A stretch of DNA of 57,699 nt, taken from Elusimicrobiota bacterium (lineage in GTDB: Bacteria; Elusimicrobiota; Elusimicrobia; UBA1565; UBA9628). Position numbers and translations under genes: made by a program. The stretch lies in NCBI GenBank assembly GCA_023249675.1, contig JAHFCE010000020.1, forward strand, positions 1 through 57,699, given 5' to 3'. Below the pieces are notes generated by a model. The model was not told where the DNA came from, did no database searches, and was given only the letters and a program-made list of their open reading frames with translations. The number at the start of each line of letters is the position of its first letter. The first letter of the stretch is position 1. Positions 33,401 to 41,609 of this stretch are shown here, one piece after another.

Positions 33401-35855
33401 TCCCGGAGAGGATATTGGGCGTGACCTCTATGCTTTTCTGCATGGCGACGACGGCCGCGGCCATGATGTCGCCATCCGTGGCGCCGGGCCTGTCACGCGA
33501 GAAGACCTTGGCCATAGTGCCGTGCCCGCCCTTGGCCATGCCGAAGAAACCCTCATTGCCTGATATGGAAATGCCCGCGACGTGCGTACCGTGGCTGATC
33601 CAGTCCTCCGGGCCCTCATCGACCATGTCGATGACGTCGAGGCGTCCGCCGAAGTCGGCATGCGTCTCGTCGGCGCTGGTGTCGATCCAGAAGATCTCGC
33701 CGCCAGCGCCGGTGATCCCGAGCTGCCAGACGGGCTTGACTCCCTGCAGTCCGGCGGAATCCATCAGGTGGGTCTCGAAATTCGCCTGCGAGGCGATGAC
33801 CTCGGCGGCGGAACTCACGTACTTGCTGATCTCGCTCTTATTGCGGCGCGGCACCGTGATGTAGATTTCCTGGCGGCCTACGTCCGCGCCTAACACATGG
33901 CGCACGATGACTTCCTTCTGGTCAAAAAGATCGAGCTGTTGGGCGAAACCAGCGTCTTCGAGAGACTTGCGCGCGGTCGCGCGCCCCTCTTCGGTGAACG
34001 AAGCGTTCGCAATCGAGGTCGCGATGCGCCCGCCTTGGATGGGACGAAGCCATAGGCCGACGCGGGGCTCGACCTTGCGCAAAGTCAGCAGGTGGCCGCC
34101 GTCCTCGAGATCAACGCGGTTCACGCGGAACTGGCCGCCATCGGCGGACTCCCAGTAACGCAGCAGCTTCTCCCAGGACACCACCCCAACGTCATCCGGA
34201 CCGAAGGACAAGAAGGCGAAGCCGTGGTCGCGCAGGCCGCCGTAGAGGCCCTCGATCAGATCCGAAACGCCCACGCCCTTGAGGCGCTGGGAAGCGATTT
34301 GCTGCCAGAACTTGCGCACCTCGCCCTGGAACGCCTGCAGCGCGCGAGGCGAGCCGTTCTCGCGCAGGCGCTGGGCGCGCCCGACAAGATCCGCCCAGGC
34401 CGAGGACTCGGAGGTCCCCTCAAACGCGGCGTCGCGCGCCACGAGGCGCGTCGCGAGCAAGTGGAGGCTGTCGAGCTGCTTGAGCGCCGTCTGCAGGCGC
34501 AGATGCTCCTTGGACTTCGGGTCCGGCAAGACGCGGGCCGCGCCGCCAAGCACGATCGCGCGGAATCGACCGCGCAGCTCGGATAAGGCCGGCGCTGGCG
34601 CGCTTTCCTTCAACAACGTCACGCGCGCCGTGCCATCGGAAAGCCCATTGTAGAGCTTCGGGTCCTCCAGCTCCTTCGTCTCGGGGTTGAGCACGAGCAC
34701 ATCGTAAGGGCGCTGGAGGCGCAAGGACATCTGGGTCGCGGTCAGAGCGCGCTGAAGACCAGACACCTTGATCTTCTTGAGTGCGCGGGGGCCCTTGAAC
34801 TCGCTCGCACGGGCACGGACTTCGGAGACGACCATCGACAGAAGACCTCGGAACGCGCCGCGCGGAGGACCGCGCGGCGCGCTCGCCTCCATGTGGGTCA
34901 GCTCATGCAACAGGACCTGGCGCAGCAGCCACGGTGTTGCCGCGAGCTCGGGACGAACCCAGATCAGGCCGCGCGAGGCGAAGGCAAACGTGAAATCCTT
35001 GTACCGGTTGTCCGGGAGGTGGGCCCTGCATAAGGCCGCCGCGTTTCCATTGAGGCGCCCCTCGAGCACTTCGGCTTTCAGGACAGAGTCGAGATCAGTG
35101 GCCGTGAAGCCGCGGCCGCGCCACATCGCCGCGACGAAGACGACCGAGTCGACGACCGCGTTGAGGACGAAGGCGCCGGTGAGGACCATCGCCGAGATCG
35201 CGGCGACGGCGAGAACCGTCCCTCCGGTTGAAGGCGCCGCCGAGTGGGCGCCGAACGCATGCGCGCCCCAGCGCGCGAACTCCGCGCCGCCCCACGCCAG
35301 GCCCGAGAAGCCCGCAAGCCACAGCGGGAAGAAAGCTCCGCGCTTCTCGCCCTCCGGCTTGGTCGGCACCGCGGGTTCCGCGCTGCTCTCGCGCTCAACA
35401 CGCGACACGGCCGACAGCGGCCGCAAGGCCGACGCCACCCCGGCCTCGACGGAAACCGGGTCGACCAAGTCGCCGCTTCCAACCGCAAGGGTTTCGCCGG
35501 TGATGCGCCGGGAGAAGTCCTCGGCGGCGGCGCGGCCGAAGGTCTCGCCGGGGGCCGAGGGCTTGACGGCCGCAAGCGCGGACGGGACGGCGATAGGCTT
35601 GGCGGCGGACGGCGCCGCGATCGACGGAGACAACGAGATCAACGGCGCGGGCAACGACAAGACGGATGGAGAACTCAAACCGGCGCCTGAACCCGCAGGG
35701 ACCACGCCCAACAGAGGAACGACGGAAACGGCGGAGACCTTGCCTGCGATCTGCTGCGCGAACGCGGAGGAAACAGCGGGACCCCAGGAAGACAGCAGAA
35801 GGATCGCGCACAGCGCGGCGGATAGGGAACGGCGGAATGACGACAATGTATTCAT
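30474..35855 (-). CDS. Giant exported fusion: membrane metalloprotease, S8 subtilase, HEAT repeats
   Basis: 1793 residues from the ATG at 35855; a GTG one codon earlier is possible. Signal peptide (about 1-34), Ala/Pro-rich region to about 105, I-T-G-E motif, two or three hydrophobic helices (175-245). A gluzincin-like site follows, H317-E-L-T-H321. After about 400 residues of unknown fold comes an S8 subtilase: Asp725 (W-I-D-T), His755 (S-H-G-T-H-V-A-G), Asn895 (S-A-G-N-A-G) and Ser1002 (S-G-T-S-M-S-A-P). Residues about 1155-1300 are HEAT-like repeats. Near 1560-1640 a second subtilase-like piece keeps G-A-G-N-S-G-P but lacks its own triad. The start overlaps the upstream beta-protein gene by 1 nt. 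Confidence 0.82.
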   Translation of the reverse strand: MNTLSSFRRSLSAALCAILLLSSWGPAVSSAFAQQIAGKVSAVSVVPLLGVVPAGSGAGLSSPSVLSLPAPLISLSPSIAAPSAAKPIAVPSALAAVKPSAPGETFGRAAAEDFSRRITGETLAVGSGDLVDPVSVEAGVASALRPLSAVSRVERESSAEPAVPTKPEGEKRGAFFPLWLAGFSGLAWGGAEFARWGAHAFGAHSAAPSTGGTVLAVAAISAMVLTGAFVLNAVVDSVVFVAAMWRGRGFTATDLDSVLKAEVLEGRLNGNAAALCRAHLPDNRYKDFTFAFASRGLIWVRPELAATPWLLRQVLLHELTHMEASAPRGPPRGAFRGLLSMVVSEVRARASEFKGPRALKKIKVSGLQRALTATQMSLRLQRPYDVLVLNPETKELEDPKLYNGLSDGTARVTLLKESAPAPALSELRGRFRAIVLGGAARVLPDPKSKEHLRLQTALKQLDSLHLLATRLVARDAAFEGTSESSAWADLVGRAQRLRENGSPRALQAFQGEVRKFWQQIASQRLKGVGVSDLIEGLYGGLRDHGFAFLSFGPDDVGVVSWEKLLRYWESADGGQFRVNRVDLEDGGHLLTLRKVEPRVGLWLRPIQGGRIATSIANASFTEEGRATARKSLEDAGFAQQLDLFDQKEVIVRHVLGADVGRQEIYITVPRRNKSEISKYVSSAAEVIASQANFETHLMDSAGLQGVKPVWQLGITGAGGEIFWIDTSADETHADFGGRLDVIDMVDEGPEDWISHGTHVAGISISGNEGFFGMAKGGHGTMAKVFSRDRPGATDGDIMAAAVVAMQKSIEVTPNILSGIAALTVGILQKGLNRVGLNLGRVAAALATQKRGVDVITLSLGSRGSSADNLAEFFSQLTHQKNAVGEYPIILASAGNAGPFDRTMSQPAAGADVIAVGSFAKSKDDGVPEASFFESPGFDSDGRYPIKRDRFKPDIIGIGGDVTTSPGSSNVYKEGVYSAKSKDAPRSVSDLADGKHTGKSGTSMSAPAVAAIALLVKLALRAIGALIPAKAGEPASFLRDNLPFAVKAILMRTATDTAIPLTFQGAGLVNAWAAISLVYECAGRGLSPDGWAWLERLKAVQDAEDRVYRETGLAKSDARAREEDDSPDESSEEPADRSAAGNIVQAEIQKRFNAARDVELPALLEALKDPVWLVRMRAAFVLMNFRSPASASALAEAGLNDPDARVRQMAFLALAEIPTHAMDALLRKAAANDLWDVGVYAAYALARHGDRSAVARVVKELGNADKSVRFSSTWLLGQIGSYATILETEGLSTRVRDRAERGNIRHLASAALSNLADAVPEAISDRVIMDLLDAAGPENLALTRTVAKVFPVAVRSKAFVLRLRAEPLKPIITDFVVKNRDAISKPGALSELVQLLARAAGIPLDVPTAPMDPAGSGVSGVDEAMGPVDLFVSAPYGAEDPQIDAATLTRFETTTRASLPLSRGLWLSVPEHKLYALTIALEHRGWTVRHSLPYYPLSNVPAEAGGLTIDLGDGEKADELSADADLSLVRVRAAAGVSEVRVMAALERVAAAAKGKGPVVIALTLGAPTMRRTPLSRLIDRLVASGIGVVVGAGNSGPKPASIAAPGDFGLAAVVAAASTEGLQFYSWRGTPEAPRISWTDLVDDLKPGELIDQAVVVVAEAAAGAVLPTKILGTAAAAERSAAKLAKLARVLSEGMTAAGRSLPDGWFPYLTALVKRSVTALPAYREHEVGAGLFDTADRALEALRTRLNDPEALVREAKALADEARKLTAPPAAPRPGLLRRALRAAQKPSP

Positions 35856-36916
35856 CACTGAAGAAAAATTATGTCCGAAGACTGCCCCGACTTCTTCGAC
35901 TCAGGAGCCGGGCGCTTCGCATCATCGAGGGCGCCGTGGACGCGCTTTTTATAGATGATCTTAAGGCCGCGGCCGATCTCATAAGGCAGGGCCACCCCGA
36001 TCTGGGCGATCCAGCTGCGGTACTGGAGCCGCCCGAGGGCCTTGACCTCCGCGTTGAAGAACGCGCTCCAGCCGGGACGAGCATACTGCACGCCCGCGAT
36101 CCAGCGCCCCTGGCTCTGCTCGGGGTGGTCGCTGTTTTCTCCGGAGACGGGCGAGATGTTGAAGTCCTGCGACGTCAAATCCAAACGCGAACGCACCGAG
36201 CCGGTGGCGTAGTTGTAGCCGAAACCAAGAAAAGGGGTCCAGGCGGCGTAGCTCTGGTGGGCCACGGCGGTCAGGCCGAAGCTGTTGAGGTTCCAATCGA
36301 TTTCACCATTGAGGTCGCTGTCGGACCTGTAGTTGGAATCGACGTTGACGTTGAACTTTCCCTTCATGCGCGTGCGCCCGCGCACATGATTGTAGTGCGC
36401 GCCGAGTGCGACCTTCGGAAGCTCCTCATCCCAGAGATCGAAGTGCTGGCGCAGGCCGCAGCCGTAAGAGTTCGTCTGAACTTGCGCGGTCATGGTCGGA
36501 GAGATTTTATAGCCCGGGGGCGTGGTCGCGTCGGCAAAGCGGAAGTAAGCGTCCCCCCGCCATGGCAGGCCCATGCGCAGATGCAGAGCCAGGTTCGGGA
36601 AAAGAACCTGGTTTGGGAAAATATTGGAGCCGCCTTGCGCATTGAGCGCCGGGACCGTCAAAGTCGGGAATTCTTGCTTATTGAACGGAATGCGGCCGAT
36701 GCCGAGCGACAGGTCCGGCTGCAGCGCCCAACCCTTCACTTCGCGCGGCGGATCGAACGTCGAACCGGCGTTGAACGCCAGGCCATTGGCCATTTCATGG
36801 CTCAGCCATTGCGTCATGCTCTGGAAGTCTCCCGAAAGGCTGGGATTGGCCGCCCGAACGGCCTCCGCCGAGAACAGAAAAAGCGCAGCCGCAGCGGCGA
36901 CTGAGCCGAGCTTCAA
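35855..36916 (-). CDS. Exported outer-membrane beta-barrel-like protein
   Basis: 353 residues from a TTG at 36916 that overlaps the small upstream gene by 4 nt (TTGA). Signal peptide 1-22. The body alternates short amphipathic strands rich in Gly, Asn, Tyr and Phe (for example G-F-G-Y-N-Y-A-T-G-S-V, W-I-A-G-V-Q-Y-A), as in outer-membrane barrels, though the last residues (F-L-Q) do not end in the usual barrel-terminal Phe. It is co-translated with the giant subtilase downstream, so it may be a surface partner or substrate. Family not recognised. Confidence 0.6.
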   Translation of the reverse strand: MKLGSVAAAAALFLFSAEAVRAANPSLSGDFQSMTQWLSHEMANGLAFNAGSTFDPPREVKGWALQPDLSLGIGRIPFNKQEFPTLTVPALNAQGGSNIFPNQVLFPNLALHLRMGLPWRGDAYFRFADATTPPGYKISPTMTAQVQTNSYGCGLRQHFDLWDEELPKVALGAHYNHVRGRTRMKGKFNVNVDSNYRSDSDLNGEIDWNLNSFGLTAVAHQSYAAWTPFLGFGYNYATGSVRSRLDLTSQDFNISPVSGENSDHPEQSQGRWIAGVQYARPGWSAFFNAEVKALGRLQYRSWIAQIGVALPYEIGRGLKIIYKKRVHGALDDAKRPAPESKKSGQSSDIIFLQ

Positions 36917-37071
36917 TGCTTGATGACGAGCCGCGAGCGGCCGCGAGCGGTGGTCCAGTGGTAGGCCTGCGACCCGGGTTCAAATGTGAGCGTCGTTTTC
37001 AGGCGATTCTCATCCGAGACTTTCGCTCGCATTCCATGCTTACGACCATTGGGAAAAGCGTTTTTCTTCAT
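36913..37071 (-). CDS. Small basic protein
   Basis: 52 residues from the ATG at 37071, which has a good AAGAGG ribosome binding site. Very basic: Lys-Lys start, R-K-H-G-M-R, and R-G-R-S-R near the C-terminus. No helix or known motif. Its stop overlaps the TTG start of the next gene, which argues that it is translated and couples translation. It could be a regulatory leader peptide or a nucleic-acid binder. Unknown. Confidence 0.5.
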   Translation of the reverse strand: MKKNAFPNGRKHGMRAKVSDENRLKTTLTFEPGSQAYHWTTARGRSRLVIKH

Positions 37072-37154
37072 CGTGGAACCTCTTGTCTGGATGGTAGCAG
37101 TCGCCCGGAACCCTGGCATGGGCCCGAGGTCCCACCCCCCCGGCGACAAATGGC

Positions 37155-37913
37155 CTATTGCCCATAAGCCAGGCGCAGGGCGAGATACTCAGGAAGCCCC
37201 GCGGCGCGAATCTTCGCCTGAACCGCGCCGATATCGTAGGGGACCCGGAGGACCCGGAACGTCCCCTTGTCCGAGTCGTAGAGGCCGCACGAGGCGCGGC
37301 TATCCTGGTCTCGCGGCTGCCCGACGGAACCCGGGTTCAACGCGACGGGCGCCATGGCGCCGCTCTCGACGCGTGGCAGCGTCTCTTCTTGATCGTCCAA
37401 AAAGCGCGATTCGATCTTCTCCTCGTCGCCTGGCGCGTAGCAGAACAGGAGCGGCATGTGGCTGTGCCCGACGAACAGCGGCCAGGTCTTGACGAGCGGC
37501 ACGTTGTCGCGAAACTGCGAAGGGCTCAGCAGGTATTCCTCGGGCGGATTGCGCGGCGTGCCGTGCGCCAAGGTGAACTTCGCAGTCTCGAGGCGGGCCG
37601 TCAGGCCCTCGAGATACGCGCGATTGACGCCCGAAATATTCGAGCGCGTCCACACGACGGCCGCGCGCGCGGATGGATTGAACCACTCAAGATCCATGCG
37701 CTCGAGCACGGCCAGATCGTGGTTGCCGCAGATGATCGAAAGATTCTCAAGGGCGCGAATGCGGTCGAGGCAGGCGTCGGGATCCGGGCCGTAACCCACC
37801 AGGTCCCCGCAGCAGATCCAGCCCTCGACACCGATGTCCTCGAGACAACCGAGCACGGCGCTGAGCGCCTCATGGTTCGAATGAACGTCGGAGATGACTC
37901 CGTAAATCACCGC
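37155..37913 (-). CDS. Calcineurin-like metallophosphatase (YfcE/MJ0936 type)
   Basis: 252 residues from the GTG at 37913; a TTG at 37922 is also open. The two-metal motifs are all present: S-D-V-H-S-N, G-D-L-V-G-Y-G-P, G-N-H-D, H-G-T, and G-H-S-H near the middle, with N-P-G-S-V-G-Q-P in the last third. Cytoplasmic, no signal peptide. It probably hydrolyses phosphodiesters or phosphomonoesters. It lies 16 nt after smc on the same strand and is likely co-transcribed. Confidence 0.9.
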   Translation of the reverse strand, partial: AVIYGVISDVHSNHEALSAVLGCLEDIGVEGWICCGDLVGYGPDPDACLDRIRALENLSIICGNHDLAVLERMDLEWFNPSARAAVVWTRSNISGVNRAYLEGLTARLETAKFTLAHGTPRNPPEEYLLSPSQFRDNVPLVKTWPLFVGHSHMPLLFCYAPGDEEKIESRFLDDQEETLPRVESGAMAPVALNPGSVGQPRDQDSRASCGLYDSDKGTFRVLRVPYDIGAVQAKIRAAGLPEYLALRLAYGQ

Positions 37914-37929
37914 TCTGCGCAAACCGCGG

Positions 37930-40900
37930 CTACTCGGGCGCGGTGAACGGCCCCTGCTGGACGATCTTCTCCTTCGGCGCCTCGCGCTCGGTGCCGCCGA
38001 CCTTCTTGCGGAAGTCGATGGAAATCAGCTGACTGATGCCCTTCTCCTCCATCGTGACGCCGTAGATGACGTCGGCCGCCTCCATCGTGCGCTTATTGTG
38101 GCTCACGATGAGAAACTGCGTCTTGTTCTGGAACTCGCGCAGAAGTGCCACGAAGCGCTCGATGTTGGCGTCATCCAGGGCCGCGTCGGCCTCATCGAGC
38201 ATGCAGAACGGGGAGGGCTTGACCATGAAGAACGCGAACAGCAGCGCCACCGCGGTCAAGGTCTTCTCGCCGCCGGAGAGAAGCGTGATGCTTTGGAGCT
38301 TCTTGCCCGGGGGCTGGGCGACGATGTCCACGCCCGTCTCGAGGATGTTCTCGGGATCGGTCAGGATCAGGTCGGCTTCGCCCCCCTCAAACAGCACCCC
38401 GTACAGGCGGCGGAAATGCTCGCGCACCTCGGTGAAGGTCTGGCGGAAGTTCTCGCGAGTCGCGTTGTTGATTTTGACGATCGCGGCCATCAGGTCGTCT
38501 TTCGCCTTGAGCAGGTCGTTGATCTGGCCGATCAAAAAACGCTGCTTCTCGGCGAGCGCTTCGTACTCCTCGGGCGCCGCCATGTTGATGTTGCCCATGC
38601 TGGAAATGCGGCGGCGCAAAGTCTCGATCTTCTCGACGTCGGCGACGACGTCCCGGTACTTGTTCTTGGCCTCCTCCGCCGTCAGCTGCCACTCATCCCA
38701 CAGCCGGGTCTTGAGCAGGTCGAACTTGGACCTCAGCGCCGAAGCGTGCACCTCGTGCTGATGCAGATCGGATTGCGCCTGGTCGTGCCGACCCTGGAGC
38801 TGCTTGATCTGTTCGCCCAAGCGGTCCATTTTGTTCTGCAGATCTTGCAAGTTCTCGAACACGGACCTCGCGGAGTTCTCATGGCCGGCAAGCTCGACTT
38901 GAAGAGCCGCGATCTCAACGCGCATGCGCTCCGATGACTCGAGGGCCTCGGCCTTGCGGCGGCCGAGCTCCTCGGTCTCTACAGCAAGACGCGCAATCGC
39001 GGCCTCAAGCGAGGCCTTCTCGTCGTCGAGACGCTTGCGGCTCGAGGAGTACGCGGACAGCTCCGCAAGGGCGCCGCGGCGGCGCTCATCAAGACCCGCG
39101 AACGCGGCGCGCTTGCCCGACAGCTCCTCGCGGGCGGCGGCGAGAGCCTCGGCGGCGCGCGTCTCGGAGAGGCGGACTTCGACGACGCGGGCTTCGGCTT
39201 CGGCGCGGCGCTCGCGGCGCTCGCGGATCGCTTCCTTCGAGAGCGCCGCGTCGGCCAACGCGCGCGAGGATTCCTCCGTGGACAACTCGACGTTGCGCGC
39301 GTGGTTGGCCAGCGACTGCTCGAGCGCTTTGACGCGGGCCTCGAGGCCGTGACGACGGCCGGACTCTTGAGACAGCGCCGAGGACGCGAGACGCGCGGCC
39401 TGCAAGGCTTCGGTCAACGAGACTTCCGTCTGGGAGCGCTCCTCGGCAAGCGACGCCCCGCGCAGCCGGAGCGTGGCGACCTTCTCCTTAACCTCACCCA
39501 GGTCCGCGAGCGTCGGCTGAGGCCCGTCCTTCGCGACCGCGCCGCCGAACACCCAATGCTCGCCGAACAACGAGCCCTCGAGCTCGTAGGCTTCGGCAAA
39601 AAGGTGGCGCAGGGCGACCGAATGGCGCGGATCGTACTGCAGGCGCGCAAGCAAGGGTTTGGCCTCGGCCGGATACGCCCGCTCCCCGACTTCGTCGGGA
39701 AGCGCCGATAACACAAGGAAGCGCGCGCGGCCCGTGCCGGAAGCCCGCAAAAGCTCCACGCCCAGGCGGGCGGCGGTCGAGTCTTCAACGACGACGGCAA
39801 ACAGACGATCACCGAGAAGGTCCTCGAGCGCAGGCTTGAAGGCGTCGTCGACCCGAAAAAGACTCCTGACCGTTCCGACGACTCCGGCGATGTTCGCGCC
39901 GAGCACGGCCTGAGCGCCGATCCAGTACGGATTCTGGCCGCCCTGGCTTTCAAGCGACTCGGCCCGCGCGGAGGTCTGCGCGAGAGCCGAATGAAGCGTC
40001 ACCGTCTCCTCAGACAGCGCGCTCTGGCGGGCGCGCTGTTCCTCGACGCGGGTGTCGGCTGCCGCGTTGGCGGCCTGCACGGCTTCGAAAGCGGTTTGCG
40101 CCGCAACGGCTTCCACGCGCGCCTCGTCCAGGCGGCCCCGGGCTTCCGCGGCCCCGGCCTCATCGCGTTCGAGACTCTTGAGTGCGGCACGCGCGCGCAC
40201 TTCGGCGCGAGCGAACTCAGATTCAGAGCCCGACAGCTCGCGGCCGAGCTCGTAGGATTCCTGCGTCTTCGCCTGCGCCTCGCGGCCGAACGAGTCCTTC
40301 ACCGATTGCGCCTCGACGACGGCCGCCTCGATGGCGGCCAACTCGGCGCTGGCGGCCTCGGCGCTGGCCTTGGCTTCGGACAGCGACGACTCCGCGCTCC
40401 GCATCGACGCCGCGACGAGAGCGATCTCAGGATCGATCGACGCGGCTCGGTCGCGATCGGCCTCAGCTTCCTGGCGGCACGACTCGGCGCGGGAATCCAT
40501 CCCAGCGACGGACTGCGCCAAGCTCTGCAGGCGCTCCTCGAGCCGGCCCGCCGCAGTCTTCACCTCGGCGACCTTCTGGTTCGCCTCGATCAGGCGGTTC
40601 TGCTCTCCAGTCTTCTCAAGGTTCAAGGCCGCGAGGTTCGCGCCCTCCGCTCCAATCTGGGAACGGCAGCGGCCGAGCGTCTCCTCAACGGGTCCAATGC
40701 GCTCCTGCATCGAAGACAACTCCGTCTCGATCGCTGCAGCCTGCTCGATGATGGACTTGGCTTCCATCGCCGTCAGCTCTTCCTTGTACTTCGCGTACAG
40801 CTTGGCGCGACGAGCGTCGCTGTCGAGCTTCTTGACCTGCTCCTCGATCAGCGCGACGGAATCCTGGAGGCGGCCCAGATCCATGTCCACGCGGTCGAGC

Positions 40901-41439
40901 TTGCGCAGGGCTTCCTCGCGCTTGGCGTTGTACTTCGCGACGCCGGCGGCCTCCTCGAAGAACGCGCGCCGCTCCTCGGGCTTGGAGCGAATCATCGCGT
41001 CGACGCCGCCCTGGTCAATGATCGCGTAGCCGTCGCCGCCGAGCCCGGTGTCTAGGAACATCTCGCGGATGTCGCGCAGGCGGCACTGGGTCTTGTTGAG
41101 GAAGTACTGCGACTCGCCGGAACGGAACAGGCGCCGGGTGATCGTCACCTCGGAGTACTCGACAGGCAAGAGGGTGCTGGCATTGTCGAAGGTCAAAGTC
41201 ACTTCGGCCAGGGACTGGGGCGACCGCTTGGCGGTGCCCGAAAAGATCACGTCCGCCATCGAGTCGGCGCGCAGCGACTTCCACGACATCTCGCCCAGGC
41301 ACCAGCGCACGGACTCCATGACGTTCGACTTGCCGCAGCCGTTTGGTCCGATCACGCCCGTGATGCCGGGCTCCAGGTCCACGTGGGTCTTGTCCGCGAA
41401 AGACTTGTAGCCGACAATGTCGATCGATTTCAGGTGCAT
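37930..41439 (-). CDS. smc: Chromosome segregation protein SMC
   Basis: 1169 residues from the ATG at 41439, which has a GAGG ribosome binding site; the frame is open to 41460. The Walker A site G-P-N-G-C-G-K-S lies near residues 32-39. Long coiled coils (about 165-500 and 640-1000) flank a Gly-containing hinge near 505-630. The C-terminal head carries the L-L-S-G-G-E-K signature and the Walker B site in L-D-E-A-D-A-A-L-D-D. Length and order are those of bacterial SMC. It organises and segregates chromosomes with ScpA and ScpB, which are not in this window. Confidence 0.97.
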   Translation of the reverse strand: MHLKSIDIVGYKSFADKTHVDLEPGITGVIGPNGCGKSNVMESVRWCLGEMSWKSLRADSMADVIFSGTAKRSPQSLAEVTLTFDNASTLLPVEYSEVTITRRLFRSGESQYFLNKTQCRLRDIREMFLDTGLGGDGYAIIDQGGVDAMIRSKPEERRAFFEEAAGVAKYNAKREEALRKLDRVDMDLGRLQDSVALIEEQVKKLDSDARRAKLYAKYKEELTAMEAKSIIEQAAAIETELSSMQERIGPVEETLGRCRSQIGAEGANLAALNLEKTGEQNRLIEANQKVAEVKTAAGRLEERLQSLAQSVAGMDSRAESCRQEAEADRDRAASIDPEIALVAASMRSAESSLSEAKASAEAASAELAAIEAAVVEAQSVKDSFGREAQAKTQESYELGRELSGSESEFARAEVRARAALKSLERDEAGAAEARGRLDEARVEAVAAQTAFEAVQAANAAADTRVEEQRARQSALSEETVTLHSALAQTSARAESLESQGGQNPYWIGAQAVLGANIAGVVGTVRSLFRVDDAFKPALEDLLGDRLFAVVVEDSTAARLGVELLRASGTGRARFLVLSALPDEVGERAYPAEAKPLLARLQYDPRHSVALRHLFAEAYELEGSLFGEHWVFGGAVAKDGPQPTLADLGEVKEKVATLRLRGASLAEERSQTEVSLTEALQAARLASSALSQESGRRHGLEARVKALEQSLANHARNVELSTEESSRALADAALSKEAIRERRERRAEAEARVVEVRLSETRAAEALAAAREELSGKRAAFAGLDERRRGALAELSAYSSSRKRLDDEKASLEAAIARLAVETEELGRRKAEALESSERMRVEIAALQVELAGHENSARSVFENLQDLQNKMDRLGEQIKQLQGRHDQAQSDLHQHEVHASALRSKFDLLKTRLWDEWQLTAEEAKNKYRDVVADVEKIETLRRRISSMGNINMAAPEEYEALAEKQRFLIGQINDLLKAKDDLMAAIVKINNATRENFRQTFTEVREHFRRLYGVLFEGGEADLILTDPENILETGVDIVAQPPGKKLQSITLLSGGEKTLTAVALLFAFFMVKPSPFCMLDEADAALDDANIERFVALLREFQNKTQFLIVSHNKRTMEAADVIYGVTMEEKGISQLISIDFRKKVGGTEREAPKEKIVQQGPFTAPE

Positions 41440-41510
41440 GGAACCTCGGCGCGGCGGCATTTGTCCATTTTTTGCTATCTTTTATCGGTCAGACGTGTTA
41501 ACGGCACGCC

Positions 41511-41539
41511 AGTGTAGCATTTCTCGTCGAGAAAATCAA
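41511..41539 (-). promoter_or_regulatory. smc promoter with palindromic spacer
   Basis: Minus strand: -35 TTGATT (41539-41534), 17-base spacer, -10 TACACT (41516-41511). Most of the spacer is the perfect inverted repeat TTCTCGTCGAGAA (41521-41533), a candidate operator. The leader to the ATG is about 65 nt. Confidence 0.6.
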
Positions 41540-41570
41540 GTTTTAGTTCCTGAACGCGCATCGGGGGCCC

Positions 41571-41599
41571 TTGACGAAAAAAACCTTTCTCTTTACGCT
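41571..41599 (+). promoter_or_regulatory. Promoter of the exported metalloprotease-like gene
   Basis: TTGACG (41571-41576), 17-base spacer, TACGCT (41594-41599). The hexamer ends 10 nt before the ATG at 41610, so the 5' leader is at most a few bases. Confidence 0.6.
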
Positions 41600-41609
41600 G
41601 TAGAAACCG

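Noticed and set aside
36945-36990. tRNA-like string (GTGGTAGGCC followed by GGGTTCAAAT)
   Set aside because: The D-arm-like and T-arm-like parts are too close to hold an anticodon arm, and the bases lie inside the small basic coding sequence.
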